A stretch of DNA of 64,000 nucleotides from Tulasnella sp. 424 (Eukaryota; Basidiomycota; Agaricomycetes; Cantharellales; Tulasnellaceae). The stretch covers positions 54,842 to 118,841 of the forward strand of contig WSUB01000133.1 of assembly GCA_019633425.1 (NCBI GenBank). The letters are read 5' to 3'. This document shows, one piece after another, positions 47,431 to 58,805 of this stretch (its first letter is position 1; each line of letters begins with the position of its first letter). The notes beneath the pieces were generated by a model, which was given only the letters and a program-made list of their open reading frames with translations, made no database searches and was not told the origin of the DNA. A program made the translations under genes and the position numbers.

Positions 47431-47967
47431 TCAGGTGCGGTGGTAAAGAGGAAAAGCTGCCTTTTTCAGGCTAGTAGCGATAAGTATAATAGTAGCGAGG
47501 CGAGAACGAAGGGCTTCCTTAACGACAGAGAGTGACAAAGGTCGGAGTGCAGTGAGCGGTATTACATGATAAGACAACAGCACTGGAAGACGATCGCTAT
47601 CAGCGACCGAGCTCGAAAATATCGAAAGAGGACTCACAGAAATAGTTCCATCGTTTTCATCCACGACTGTGCCCGGGATCGGGTGTCCAAAGTCCCTTGA
47701 AACCTCCTCGTCGATCTCTCTCATGTCCGCGACGGAAAGCGGAGGACCAAAGTCGGTCTTGACACCGCAGAGGGATGGCCTTCCGTTAGCTGCGCAGCGC
47801 ACGCAGTGAAATTCCACTGCACGTTGACCTAGCTGCCATTGCGGAATGTTCCTTCTCTCGTGGTCTGCTGACTGATGGTTGCACAACAGGTTGTCGAAGG
47901 GGCAGTAGATCGTTTCTCCTGGTCGGACAGAGCTTGAGAAGCTGCTGTTGCTTTGGCTCGAAGACAT
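47431..47967 (-). CDS. Small Cys/His-motif protein, family member S1
   Basis: Not recognised by name. Open frame of 178 codons starting MSSSQSNSSFSSSV. It carries CPFDNLLCNH at residues 22-31, further His, then FHCVRCAANG at about residues 55-64, matching the C-P-[FY]-x-N-x2-C-x-H ... C-x2-C pattern of the three genes that follow. The paired Cys/His spacing suggests a metal-binding (zinc-like) module. The C-terminus is uncertain: a GTGAGT donor at about 47636 could start an intron, in which case the last ~70 residues are not coding. Unlike the other members it shows no intron before the Cys motif. Confidence 0.55.
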   Translation of the reverse strand: MSSSQSNSSFSSSVRPGETIYCPFDNLLCNHQSADHERRNIPQWQLGQRAVEFHCVRCAANGRPSLCGVKTDFGPPLSVADMREIDEEVSRDFGHPIPGTVVDENDGTISVSPLSIFSSSVADSDRLPVLLSYHVIPLTALRPLSLSVVKEALRSRLATIILIATSLKKAAFPLYHRT

Positions 47968-49089
47968 GGCCAGAGGTCACGGAGGGAGGTTTCTACCGTT
48001 AAGTTCTGGATGTTAGCGGTACATCTGGGGTGGAAGGGAAGCAAAGCTGCCGCTTACCTTATGTGGAACGGGGAAGTGCGAAAGAGGGAACGAATGGGGC
48101 GGAGCTTGAAGTGGTTTGGCGCTCCCGATTTTATGGTCTTCGGGAGTCGGTGAGCTATATTCCAAACAACCCCGAGCCGGGCACACCGAGAGAGAGAAAT
48201 TTGCCCGCCAATGATGTGGTTGAGTAGAGTGGGAGACAGGACCTCGAACGCCCCTTTCGTTGGGGCAATTCACATCATACTCCGTAGATCTTTAGTCTAG
48301 ATTGTTTGCGGCCTTGGGGCGGATAGGTGAGGAGGCGGTGAGCTTGCGCGAATCTTCTTCTGTTGATTTCCCCCTTCCCAAGAATTCCAGCCGACATTCA
48401 GAACAGCCATAGCTTCTATCGAGAAAGACCCTGATGCGCAGTTTGAACGCAGGTATTGTTCTTCCCAAAGGTACACGATAGTCCAGAGCTTGAGGTCAGG
48501 AAATACAACAAACACAATGTACACATTCCCAAACGCGAGGGTCGAGGGTCGCATTCTCGAGTCATCGCCTCCGGCCAGTCCCCCGAAACACTTGGTCTCT
48601 CCCCCCGCATTTCCGGCGGCCCCAGGCCCAGATGACCAGGGCTGAAATCACATCGTCTACGTTTGGCTGCTGGGCTGAAGTACCTGGATCGGATACTGAG
48701 GAGCTATATCAAGTCCAGCTGGCGGACTTGACACTCTGAGTCATTTGAAACAGAATTAGGGACAAAGGGAGCACGGCACTCGGTGCGGTGGATAACATGT
48801 GGACGTGGTCGCGAAAGACAAACGAAGACTCAATACATGTACATTCAACGAACAAACAACAGCAAGCGGTACAAGCGCAGGGATGTAAAGACGATATATA
48901 TACTTAGGACAAAGGTAAGGGGGATGTTCTTCAGTTACAGAAGTACATGACGTCATACCGGACTCTTCAAGGGGAGAAAGCGAAGGCGAGAGAACCTTGG
49001 AGAACGACCACCTAAGGTCCGATCTGCAAGGAACCGAAAGGGTCTCAGGACCGCACACGAATGTCTAAACATCGTTACTCACCACGACC
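47968..49089. other. Intergenic between S1 and S2
   Basis: No gene is supported. About 48800-48920 (CATGTACATTCAACGA, ACAGCAAGCGGTACAAGCGC) recurs at about 53140-53230. Confidence 0.5.
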
Positions 49090-49536
49090 TTAAGGTTGAG
49101 CGCCTGGAGTTTGGAGACCCTCGGCCCGGCGCGATTTGCCTAGGGAGAGCGTTCCTAATGCAGGCTCGAACGCCCTCTCACCAGACTCGACCACAGCCTC
49201 CTTCGCTGTGAATTGAGGCTTTGGAACTGCGCCCGGACCAGAAAAGAGCTCAAAACTACAGAATATCTCGCACTGCTCGCACCACGCTGCAACGCCTTGG
49301 TCGATCCCGTAGGTCTCTCCAACAACGGTTGCGAAGTGAAAGAGGCGCCCATGTCGGCATGGACTGTTGCTGTAAGGACAAGCTACTTCTGAAGAGTCAA
49401 CTCTGTAAATGTGGAGTGCAAGCCTTGAGGGAAGGAGATGCTTACTCTGGTCTTCGCTCACAAGCTTGACCTTCATTGAAGGTGGCTTATGACCATCGGG
49501 TTCTTCCTTTGATTGCTCACGGATAGCCATGAGCAT
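49090..49536 (-). CDS. Small Cys/His-motif protein, family member S2
   Basis: Two exons, 49536-49446 and 49382-49090, give 127 aa. The unspliced frame is also open, but splicing (donor GTAAGC, acceptor GTAG, 63 nt) aligns the protein with S3 and S4. The N-terminus has a short basic patch (PPSMKVKLV). The core is CPYSNSPCRHGRLFHFATVVG, then GIDQGVAAWCEQCEIFC and FELFSGPGAVPKP. Product size and layout fit a small metal-binding nuclear protein, which is inference only. A second in-frame ATG at 49530 could be the start. Confidence 0.6.
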   Translation of the reverse strand: MLMAIREQSKEEPDGHKPPSMKVKLVSEDQSKHLLPSRLALHIYRVDSSEVACPYSNSPCRHGRLFHFATVVGETYGIDQGVAAWCEQCEIFCSFELFSGPGAVPKPQFTAKEAVVESGERAFEPALGTLSLGKSRRAEGLQTPGAQP

Positions 49537-51403
49537 TCGAAAGATTTACGAAGAGGTGAATCCACGACTGGGAATGGTGTTGACGTCGAAGGGAGCAGGG
49601 GGACAAATTTCGAAAACACTCAGGCTGAAGACCGAGAGATTTAAAGCCTCGCGAGATTTGCGAGATTTATCTTTGGCCGGTCTCCTAGTAGGCTGTGAAA
49701 GATTTAGGACTAGAATCCGACTCGTTCTCATCAGAAACTAATTTGTATCCAGCTCCTACTCAGACCATGTGCTGATTCGCGAAATCCCCTGTTCATGCTT
49801 CCTGGCCATTCGCTTCTTCTCCGCTCTCGGTGTATTTTAGGAAATAACACACTTGACCCCGGTCTCTGAGGCGGTTCACCAGGATCAAGCGGGAATAAAG
49901 GTAAAGCATTTCAGTGCAAATTAAGGTCCTGCTTGGATGTGCTCTAACCGTTGTGCCCAACATGGGGTGCACGCGCTTACCCACGCCGCGCCGTCCCAAC
50001 AACCGCATCCGTCTAACGCCCCGATAAATCGACGAACAAAGAATTCTCCCTAGTCTGAAGTCATTTCTCATCTGAGTGGTGGACATAGGGGTAAACGCAT
50101 GTCTAGGGTCCAATGTGTGCGAGACAGATATTCCAGCTTGCTGTCTTTATGAACAAAGGCAGATGAACTTCTCTTCAAGTGCTTCGAGAGTTCCACAGAG
50201 AGATAAAAGGAGACCTCAGAGAGTGAATATATTCCCTGCGCTTTGACTTCAGTCCACCGAACGGAAAACCCCCTCCGGTTCTCTTCCTCCCCTCAACCGC
50301 ACGGGTTAATCGCCTTTCACCACCTCTCCGCAGCAGCCTTCGGCCATAAAGAAGCTATATCTATTCGAACTCAAACGAGCCAGATGCGCTGGAAATGGCG
50401 ATAATGGAGCTAGGTTGGAGACGGAGAGGACGAGAGACATCGGCCCATCAAGCCGACTTACCCACAGCGCCGCCCCGCTGATAAATCAATCGTCGGAGAG
50501 ACAAGCAGGCCCCAAGCTTTCGGGAAGTGCCGAAGCCACTCGCGGTGAACTAACCCGGTACCGCGGATTGTCTCTGCATGCAAATCCATGTATCGGAGGC
50601 GACCGCCACCAGGATCCCGAAAAGACATTCGTCTATCTTTCCAGTCTTTTGGACGAGCGGAGGGAATTTGCGTGGCCATACCTGTAAGCCTTGCTTTATT
50701 TGGAACTTTTGGGACCTTCTAACCTGGTGGGAACTGCGTGGCCAGCGGTCCTAGCATTTGCCTAGAGCTATTATCCTTCTTATTTCAGGCTCACGGAGCC
50801 CGGGGTCTTTTAGGGCTGGATACAAATGCGCCTTGGCTTGGTGAAAAGGTGCCATTCTGATCAGGTGATTTGAAGGCCAACGTGGGAGGTCGATGACGGA
50901 CGTCGATGATCACCATGTGCTGTCGGACAATTCAACGGACTCACCATTTCGGGACATTCCTTACTCGGTCGATCGTTTCTATGCGATCTCATGCTTCGCA
51001 GACTAACCTTAGCGAGGGTTAGCCTCGCCCTGCGGTTAGCTAAATCCATGTCAAGTCTCTTTCCTCCCCGAACTCTCTAGTACCCTCCTCCGGATTTCTT
51101 CCCCTCCCCGTAAAATATTTCTGGGGTATGAGACTATTTCGCTAACTGAATAGCGTTCCAGCTTATTTCGCTCAGGCTATCTCCGATAATTCGTGATGTC
51201 CTATATCCAAACACTTTCTTTGGTTTGCGCATTTCGTGGACGTCTGGCTCCTTTCCGAACAGGTAGAAAGCGATGTAAAAGAGAGACATAGATAAATACA
51301 AAATGTGCTACAGTCGCTATCAGAGCCCATCGAACCGGCAGGATGTCAGACCGTGGGCGACAAGCGGACCTAGACCATCTAAGTCTGGGTCCTCACCCTG
51401 GTC
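49537..51403. repeat. Left arm of segmental duplication (S2-S3 interval)
   Basis: From about 49688 the sequence is repeated from about 53293 to 54800 with moderate divergence (GAAACTAATTTGTATCCAGC, GATAAATCAATCGTCGGAGA, ATTTCCTCCCCGAACTC-like blocks). No coding sequence is supported on either copy. Confidence 0.7.
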
Positions 51404-51853
51404 TCAGGGATAGGTGTCTGGATCGTTTATTCTGCTGGCTCGGCGCGAATCGCCGAGAAAGAGAACCCCTAGTGGGGGCTCGACAATCCCATCCTCCTCG
51501 CCGACGACAAGGTCGTCGTCCGCAGTGAACTCAGGTTGCGGAACTGCATCTGGTCCGGAGAATAACTCGAATTTACAGAGGGCGTCGCAACGGTCGCACC
51601 GAACAGCGACTCCCTGGTGTACTCCATACGTCGGTCCGACGACGGTTGCGTGGTGGGCTGCACGACCGTGCGCACATGCAATATTGTCGTAAGGACAGGC
51701 TGCAAGGAGAAGATCTGGCCTGGGTTAGTATCAAGCTTCAGGAGAGTGTTGCCGACAGTAGGGAGTACCTTCATCACTGTCCGTGACCTTGGTCTTCTTC
51801 GTGGGGGGTTCCTCCCCTGTTGGGCCTTCCGCTCGTCGTTTAGTGGGTGCCAT
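51404..51853 (-). CDS. Small Cys/His-motif protein, family member S3
   Basis: Two exons, 51853-51769 and 51699-51404, 126 aa. The 69-nt intron has a TACTAAC branch site. Layout: MAPTKRRAEG, an NLS-like basic patch (PPTKKTKVT), then ACPYDNIACAHGRAAHHATVVG, GVHQGVAVRCDRCDALC, KFELFSGPDAVPQPEF and a Glu/Asp-rich tail. Same architecture as S4, from which it differs at many positions without frame damage. Function unknown; the C-x6-C-x-H and C-x2-C pattern suggests zinc binding. Confidence 0.7.
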
Positions 51854-54820
51854 GGATATTTGTGAGTAATGGGAAGTACAGAGTGGGCGGAGAGGTGTTG
51901 AGGTAATCGCGGACGATGTTGGAGAGTGGACCAGACGGAGGAATAGGCGAATGGGGGGGAGGCGACAGTACTCCAACACAGTGCCGACGGCCTAGCCTAC
52001 ACTGGGCGAGGGGCAACTTATAAGCACTTTTAGTCGGTGCACTTTAGGCCGCCCATCCCCTTAGAAGGTTGGAGTTCGCCGATCAAAGCTTTAGAATGGA
52101 CCGAGAGCGGCGTGAACGAAGACAGGGTCCACTGAAGAACGGGAGGGATTTTTTTCCAGCAAAAACTGGGGATTCAATCTGCCGGATTCAATTAAGAAAA
52201 TAAAATGACATAGGCTTGCAGATAAGGTGACCTCGCGTACGTGTGATTGAAGACAATGCCGCCGACGCAGTGTGCGCATATTACCCTCATCGGACGAGAG
52301 AAGTCCCGACAGAGGCCCTTTTCCCAGGAAGCAATGCCCCCAGAAGATAAGGGGCATCTCGCAAAAGAAACATTGTCGGGGTATCCGGGCCCGGACCAAG
52401 TCCCATACAACTATTCCTTCCCCTTGTCAAAGCTCTAGCTCTCGATCCCTGGCGGGATAGCTGAAGCAATCATCGGAATAATAGCCTTTGCTACGTGAGA
52501 ACGCTTTGGCCAGGGATGGTTTCTAATTAGGGGCGGCGGCGGGAAGGGATGTCTCCAGGGTCGGCCATTCAACACGAGGGAGGTTGGTTACCCAAGCCTC
52601 CATGACATGACTTCTCCCTCTCGTGTAGAGTCATGAACAAAGGTAGAGACCACTTCATCCATATATACTCCACTTAATATATTGAAGGCGGCGCGAGGTC
52701 GTTGAGATGGGATGTATTCCCTGCGCTTTGGTCCTCATTCCAGTGAACCCGATCCAACCCCCCTCCCTCTGCCTCGCACTTTGCACAGGTTACTTGAACT
52801 CTCTCTCGAGTCGATTATACTCTTCGCATCACTTCGCAGCAGAGTACCAATTTGGTGAGTCGGGCATCTGACGGAAGTGACGGAGACCTGGCCGAGTTAA
52901 CCTTTGTTTGATGACAAAGCCGACTGCCCAAACTGCGAGGAAGTCGGTATTTTCGCCGTCAGGAATGCTTTCGAAACCGCTGTAGATTTGTATAATTTTC
53001 GATGTAATTTTTGCCGCTAAACCGATGGAGATCTTTCTATGTGAATGTGCCGACTGTTAAATTTCGTCCGACGTAAGGGTCGCGAAAATGGGCTGCCTGT
53101 TCTTGCTCCATGTTGATGTGGTCGCCAAAGACAGACGAAGGCCCACTACATGTACATTCAACGAGCAAAAACAGCAAGTGGTACAAGCGCTGGGATGTAA
53201 AGACGATACTTGGCACCGAGGTAAGGGGTATGCCTCACAGGATTTACGAATTTTGTGGATTTTGAGCTCGATACGCTTTGGTTGTCCTCTTGGTAGGCTG
53301 TGAAAAGTTCAGGACTCCTTCTCACTAGAAACTAATTTGTATCCAGCTCCTACTCAGACCATGCGTCGATTCACGAAATCCCCGTTCATGCTTTCAAGCC
53401 ATTCGATTCTTCTCCGACCTCGGCGTATGTGGGAAATAACGCACTCCACCCCAGCTGTTGAGGCGGTTCATCAGGATCAAGAGGGAATAAAGGTAATACT
53501 AAAGCAATTCAAAATTAAGGTCCGGCTTGGATGTGCCCCAATCGCTGTGCCCAACATGGGGCGTGCGCAGTTACCCCCGCCGCGCCGTCTCAATAACCGC
53601 ATCCGTCTGACCCCATATAATCCCCGGTACACCGATGAACAAGAGATTCTTCTCAATCTGAAGTCATTCTCGTTCGAGTGGTTGCCATAGGGTTAAACGC
53701 ATGGCTGGGGTCCAATGTGTACAAGAAAGATGATCCCAGCCTGCTGTCTTCATGAACGTTTCATCTGCCTTTGTTAACAAAGGCAGATGAACTTCTCTTC
53801 AAGTGCTTCGAGATTTCTACAGACAAATGAAAGGAGACCTCAGAGAGTGTATATATTCCCTGCGCTTTCACCCTCAGTCCATCGGACGGCAAACCCCCTT
53901 TAGCTCTCTTCCTCCCCTCAGCCACATGTGGTCTCTGGATCAATCGCCTTTCACATCTCTCCGCAGCAGCTTTCGGCCATAAAGAGCGTCAAATATATTC
54001 GAACTCAAAAGAGTCAGATGGGTTGGAGGTGGCAAAAATGGAGCTGGGGAGGGGACGGAGACGACGAGAGACAACGGTCCATCAAACCATTACCCGCGGG
54101 CGCCGCTCCGCTGATAAATCGATCGTCGGAGAGAGTAGCAAGTCCTTAGATTTCGAGAAGCGTCGAAGCCACGCGCGGTGCACTCACCCAGTGCCACGGA
54201 TCGTCTCTGTAGGCAAATCCACGTACGGTAGGTGGCCGCCATCAGAATCTCGCCAAAATGACATTCCTCCGTCTTTCCAGCTTCTTGGACGACCGGGGGG
54301 GGAGGGGGGAACTTGTGTGGTCGGTGACCGATGTCCGTAATCACCACGTGTTGTCGGGCAAGCCAAAGGAACGCACCACTTGGGGACATTTCTTACTTAT
54401 TCAATCGTTTCTTATGGGGACCCATGCTTGGGGACTAAGCTTGGTGAGGTTAGCCTCACTCGCGTAATCACCTAATCCCCGCCAAGTCTCTTTCCTCCTC
54501 GAGTTCCGTAGTACCCTCCCCCGGATCCCCCTCCCCCCGTGAGATATTCTGGAGGTATGGCACAATACCGCTCATTGCACAGGGTTCCGCTTGTTTTGAA
54601 TTCACAATGTCTTACACTTAGGACACGTTTTTTGTTTTGCGGATCTCATGGACGTCTGGCTCGTTTCCGGGAGAAAGCGATGTAAAAAAAACATGTAGAT
54701 AGAGAAAAACAAATGTACCCAAAATATACGCTATTGCTGCGGTTCGAGTCGCTATCAGAGTCCGCCAAGCCGGCAGAGGCTCAGATCGCGGGCGACAAGC
54801 GGACCACGCTAAACCGGGTC
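51854..54820. repeat. Intergenic within segmental duplication (S3-S4 interval)
   Basis: 51854-52720 is repeated at 55265-56120 (5' flank of S3 against that of S4). 53293-54820 repeats 49688-51340. About 52720-53090 shows no gene. About 53140-53230 repeats a piece of 48800-48920. Confidence 0.7.
53760..53791. repeat. 32-bp perfect palindrome
   Basis: Left arm TTCATCTGCCTTTGTT is followed at once by its exact reverse complement, with no spacer. The paralogous site at about 50148-50165 has only the right half (AACAAAGGCAGATGAAC). Confidence 0.95.
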
Positions 54821-55264
54821 TCAGGGATCAGCGCCTAGGTCGTTTATTCCCTCGCCTAGAAAAAGAATCTCCAGTGGAGGCTCGATAATATCATCCTCTC
54901 CGCCGACGACAAAGTCGTCGCCCGTAGTAAATACAGGTTGCGGGACAGGTTGCGGGACCTCATCTGGTCCAGAGAACAGCCTGAAGTCACAGACTACTTC
55001 GCAACTGTTGCACCAGACGGAAACACCGTGGTCTACACCATCCGTCTGTCTGAAGACTGTTATGTGGTGGGCTGTACGATTGTGCACACATAGGACATTG
55101 CCATACGGGCAGGCTACAAGGAGGAGGGTTGGTCCAAGTTAGTATCACGCTTCTGAGGACCGTTGACGACGGTACGGAGGACCTTGATCACCTTCAGTGA
55201 TCTTCATCTTTTTCCTGGGTGGTTCTTCTCCTGTCGAGCCTTCCGCTCGTCTTTTCGTCGCCAT
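54821..55264 (-). CDS. Small Cys/His-motif protein, family member S4
   Basis: Two exons, 55264-55183 and 55113-54821, 124 aa. Begins MATKRRAEGSTGEEPPRKKMKIT. The 69-nt intron has the branch site TACTAAC and a weaker donor (GTCCTC where S3 has GTACTC). The core is ACPYGNVLCVHNRTAHHITV, GVDHGVSVWCNSCEVVC and RLFSGPDEVPQPVPQP. A short in-frame expansion (VPQP repeated) separates it from S3. It is the copy of S3 in the right arm of the duplication. Function unknown. Confidence 0.68.
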
Positions 55265-56458
55265 GGGTGGTTGCGGGTAAATGGAAGTACAGATGGGGCG
55301 AAAAGATGTCGAGGCAATCGCGGACGACGTTGGAGAGTGGACTAGATGGAGGAATAGACGGATGGGAGGACGACAGTATTCCAACGCCGTGCCAATGGAA
55401 CTTGCCTGCACTGGCGAGTAGCGACTTATAAGCACTTTATAGTCGATATAACTTCGCCCGTTCCCTTGCAGGGGGTTGAAGTTTGCTGATGAAAACTTTA
55501 GAAGAGACAGCTGAGGGCGGCGTGAACCAAGCTAGGGTCCACTGCGCATGCAAAACGAAGGGATTTCTGGGGAAACAGCAGTCCCAATCCGTCGGGTTTG
55601 CTTTAAAAAAAAAAAAAACCCCCCCCTCAGAGCAAAGTGACGCACGTACATGTGATTGAAGGCTATACCGCAGCCCCGAGGTGCGGATGACCTCCTCATC
55701 GGAGGAGAGAACAAGGGTATCTCCTAAGAGCAGTATCGGGGCAGCCTGGGCCCGCCATCTATCAGACGTCTAAACCAGTCCCGGTAGCCTATTCCTTCTC
55801 CTCGTCAAAGCTCTAGCTCTTGATCCCGGGCAGCATAGCTCAAACATTCATCAATATTAACTAGCCTGTGCTGGCGGGAACCTCTGGGGAAGGGCGGTTT
55901 CATCTTAGGGGTAAAGGGATTCTTCAGGGTCGGAAGCATGACGTTGGTTACCCAAGCCTCCACAGCATGACTCCTTCCCGTCGGGTAGAGTCAAAAACAA
56001 AGGTACTGTCTCCGCGTATACTCTACCGAGTATCCCACTTAATATGGTGAAGGCGATGCGAGGTCGTTGAGATGGGATATATTCTCTGCTCTTTGACCTT
56101 CATTCCAGACAACCCCTCCCCTCCCTCGCACTTTGCACAGGTTTCTTGAACTTTCTCTCGAGTCACTTCCACTCTTCGCGCCACTCCGCAGCAGAGTAAC
56201 GTACCGATTGGTTCAAGGTCAAGCGGAGTATACAAGTCGTTGAGAAAGTTGGACACGATCGGGGGTCGGACATATGACGGAAGTGACGGAGATCGGGCCG
56301 GGTTGGCCTTTGTTTGATGACCAAGCCGGCTGCCCAAAGTCCAGCGCGGTTTAAGCCAGCGCAACGAAGGGACTTCCACGGCCTTGCAACCTGGCAGTGC
56401 ACTTGTTCATAAGCGAGCCCAATTGAAGCTTTAGATTCTTCGTGCAACACCCAGCACG
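55265..56458. other. Right end of segmental duplication and TEN1-like gene promoter
   Basis: 55265-56120 mirrors 51854-52720 (S3 5' flank). It includes a homopolymer block, A14 at 55605-55618 followed by C8 at 55619-55626, absent from the left copy. 56120-56458 is unique and contains the promoter of the next gene; no clear TATA box. Confidence 0.6.
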
Positions 56459-57026
56459 ATGCCCCAGCAAGTTGAACATGCTCGTCCAACGGCGATCTCG
56501 TCCATCCAGTCAGACCAAGTCGGAAAGAAACTTCGTCTAGCCGGCCGGTAAGTTCTCTGCTTGCCTAAATCGGGCCTTTCCAGAGTGGTACGGCGCTTGA
56601 ACTGACTGCTTCCCGTTTTTCTCCGTCACAGGCTCCTTTGCTACGATAATACCACGAACCTTTTGCTCCTGTCTGAGGGTCCATCATTAGATTGCATCCT
56701 AGTTGATATTACGCTGTGCTTGGCTCCGCGGAGGACAATGCCGTTTTTGCGGGAGGAGCAGGTGCAAATTATGGTTGTTGGGCATTTGGAGCAAACCGAG
56801 GTGAGCCTTTTGTTTTCGTCAGACAGGCGACGAGCACGACGAGCAGGTTTGACATTGTTAACAGGGGAGATTGCCATGTCCGACCTTGCCGCCATACTCT
56901 GATCCGCCTGAGGTGGACTTGACGTTGGTCGTGAAGGCCATTTTGCTGGACCCGGTACCGGATTTAGATTTGGCACTATGGAATGCGTCAATCGTCGACC
57001 ATCTTCCCAAAGAGGAGGAGCAATGA
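56459..57026 (+). CDS. Small OB-fold protein, TEN1-like candidate
   Basis: Three exons, 56459-56547, 56632-56800 and 56865-57026, join cleanly to 139 aa. Features recalling TEN1 (the small OB-fold subunit of the telomere-capping CST complex): KKLRLAGRLLCYDNTTNLLLL, ILVDITLCLAP, VQIMVVGHLE, and a C-terminal strand-helix VVKAILLDPVPDLDLALWNAS. Length is typical of TEN1. Other small OB-fold proteins (RMI2, RPA3) remain possible, so no symbol is assigned. Single copy, lying between two duplicated arrays. Confidence 0.6.
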
Positions 57027-57242
57027 ATGAATACAGGACTTACTTTCTGTTGTGAGCTATAGGTGCCTGATGAGTGTCAGTTCGAAGTCTCGAGACGTTG
57101 GCCAAAGCTTTCGGACTGTGTGACAATATTCAAGAAGCCCGGAAGCTTCGCACCGAATCCTTCTCCACCGGCTTGCGCAGCGAAAGTCTCTCCTGTTTTC
57201 AACCATCAACCTTGAACCCCTCTCGCTCCTCTCACCATAACG

Positions 57243-58022
57243 ATGGACCAAGTCAAAGATTTACTGGGGCAGCCCGCATTTGTCTTCAAATGCATCAACG
57301 TCATTGTGGGCGCTAGTATGATAACTGGCGCAGTCTGTACGTCCGGAGGAAGATAGTGCCACGTCTCTCCTCTGTGAGCGCTGACGCTCTACCTATATGC
57401 TATCCTGGACAGTTCAATTCCTAGCACACTCTTTCTCTGTACGTTGAGGATAGATGAAAAGGTGAACTTGGGCCACGCTCATAATTTCACACTCTCAGAA
57501 CATCATCATCGGAGTGTACGCTGCCCTGTTTGGGACCACCGTCATCGGGCTAGAATTTTATACGCCTCCTTCAAACTATCAAGCAATTCTTTACCGTTAC
57601 GCTGGCTTCCTTTACAGCTTCGTTGGGAGAGGTGTATGTGAGTCGTGGCGTCAATCCCCTTGTCCGCACGCGTGACCCTGACTGACGCGTCACCGCTCCC
57701 AAGTCTATATCCTCGTTGGTGTCTTGATCACAGTAAGCTAGCGCATGAAACCTTCCACTGCGTGGATATTTGAACCTTTGGTCCTTCTCAGGGATCTATG
57801 CCCCTTCACTACGCGTTTGGGACGGCCGTTGGAGTTGTCGGCCTCGCGTTCATCGTTTTGGAGTTTGTTGACAAGTTTGACCTGCCGCCGTACGTCTTGA
57901 TTGAAAATAATTCACAGGAGTTGATCTGACAATTCGAGGCTTTTAGGTCCATGGTTCCGCCAGATGCGATCGACAGTGACGTGGAATCTCGCCCTGTGTT
58001 CCGCGCGAGCCAAGAGCAGTGA
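57243..58022 (+). CDS. TVP15/COPI-associated-like membrane protein, copy T1
   Basis: Golgi vesicle-associated four-helix membrane protein, by resemblance to the COPI-associated/TVP15 family. Exons 57243-57336, 57413-57438 (26-nt microexon), 57499-57637, 57704-57732, 57792-57889, 57947-58022; 153 aa. Predicted helices: about 14-38 (FKCINVIVGASMITGAVFQF), 41-60 (IIIGVYAALFGTTVIGLEF), about 75-97 (YAGFLYSFVGRGVFYILVGV) and 105-125 (AFGTAVGVVGLAFIVLEFV). The C-terminal tail is acidic (DAIDSDVESRPVFRASQEQ). More diverged from T2 and T3 than those are from each other. Confidence 0.72.
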
Positions 58023-58805
58023 AGAGTGGTCCTTAGAACCGATCTCCTCTTCAATATTTATATAAATATCCGAATATCGATTGTGTGGCTTTTCTTGGAA
58101 CTCCTCCGGCTAACCTGAAATCGGCCGCCCTCGTAGTGATAAGGTCGTATTGCCAACGTGTGTGGATACCTTCTCCCATATGGCACATCAGACGTGTAGC
58201 CGCTGAGGTTTTACACGTTGGGTGTCTTGGGTTGCATGAGGGTATGCGTGAAGCAGCGCTATGAAGTGTTGAAGCTCCACGTCACATGCTGCGCGCCGGG
58301 CAGGGCCCACGATTCACGGCAAATTTTACAAGGTAGAGCATGAACTCTAGGGTGCAAACCGGTAACCCAGAATACTTGGCCCACAACGCTGCCAACGGCC
58401 CCAGGGTGGACCCAATAAACATCGACCCTTTCAAGACCAACTTCGGGATCGGCTTCGCCACAGCTCCGTGCACGACCCCTACTAACTACCAGAATGCACA
58501 AAGCATCTAGGGCTCTCATTAGGGGTTTAGTGAAACAGGGGAGAGGTTCTGCTACGGAACACGTCGACAGCTAATCGGCAGCCTAATGAAGAGTCATGAG
58601 GAATGCCAACCTTACTGCGTCTCGCAGACATCCCCGCGTGAGGCCTGAATTTCGCGTTAGGGAATCAGGGAAAAGCGGCATACTTGTGAAGACACCGCCC
58701 GAAACCCTCTTTGCTCCTCCGCTTGGTATATATTGTCCTCCATGTCGGCTGTTCCAACCCCAACACAGTAAGCTACAACCTACTCGCTCTTTTCACTACA
58801 CAACC
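58023..58805. repeat. T1-T2 spacer, duplicated at 61.0-62.4 kb
   Basis: 58016-58258 matches 61023-61262 and 58243-58805 matches 61818-62391. In the second copy a 555-bp element interrupts the join. TATATAT at 58727-58733 is 79 nt before the T2 start, the same distance as in T3. No gene is seen. Confidence 0.8.

Noticed and set aside
56163..56489. 108-codon minus frame before the TEN1-like gene
   Set aside because: Overlaps the start of the better-supported plus gene and the duplicated flank, with no family resemblance.
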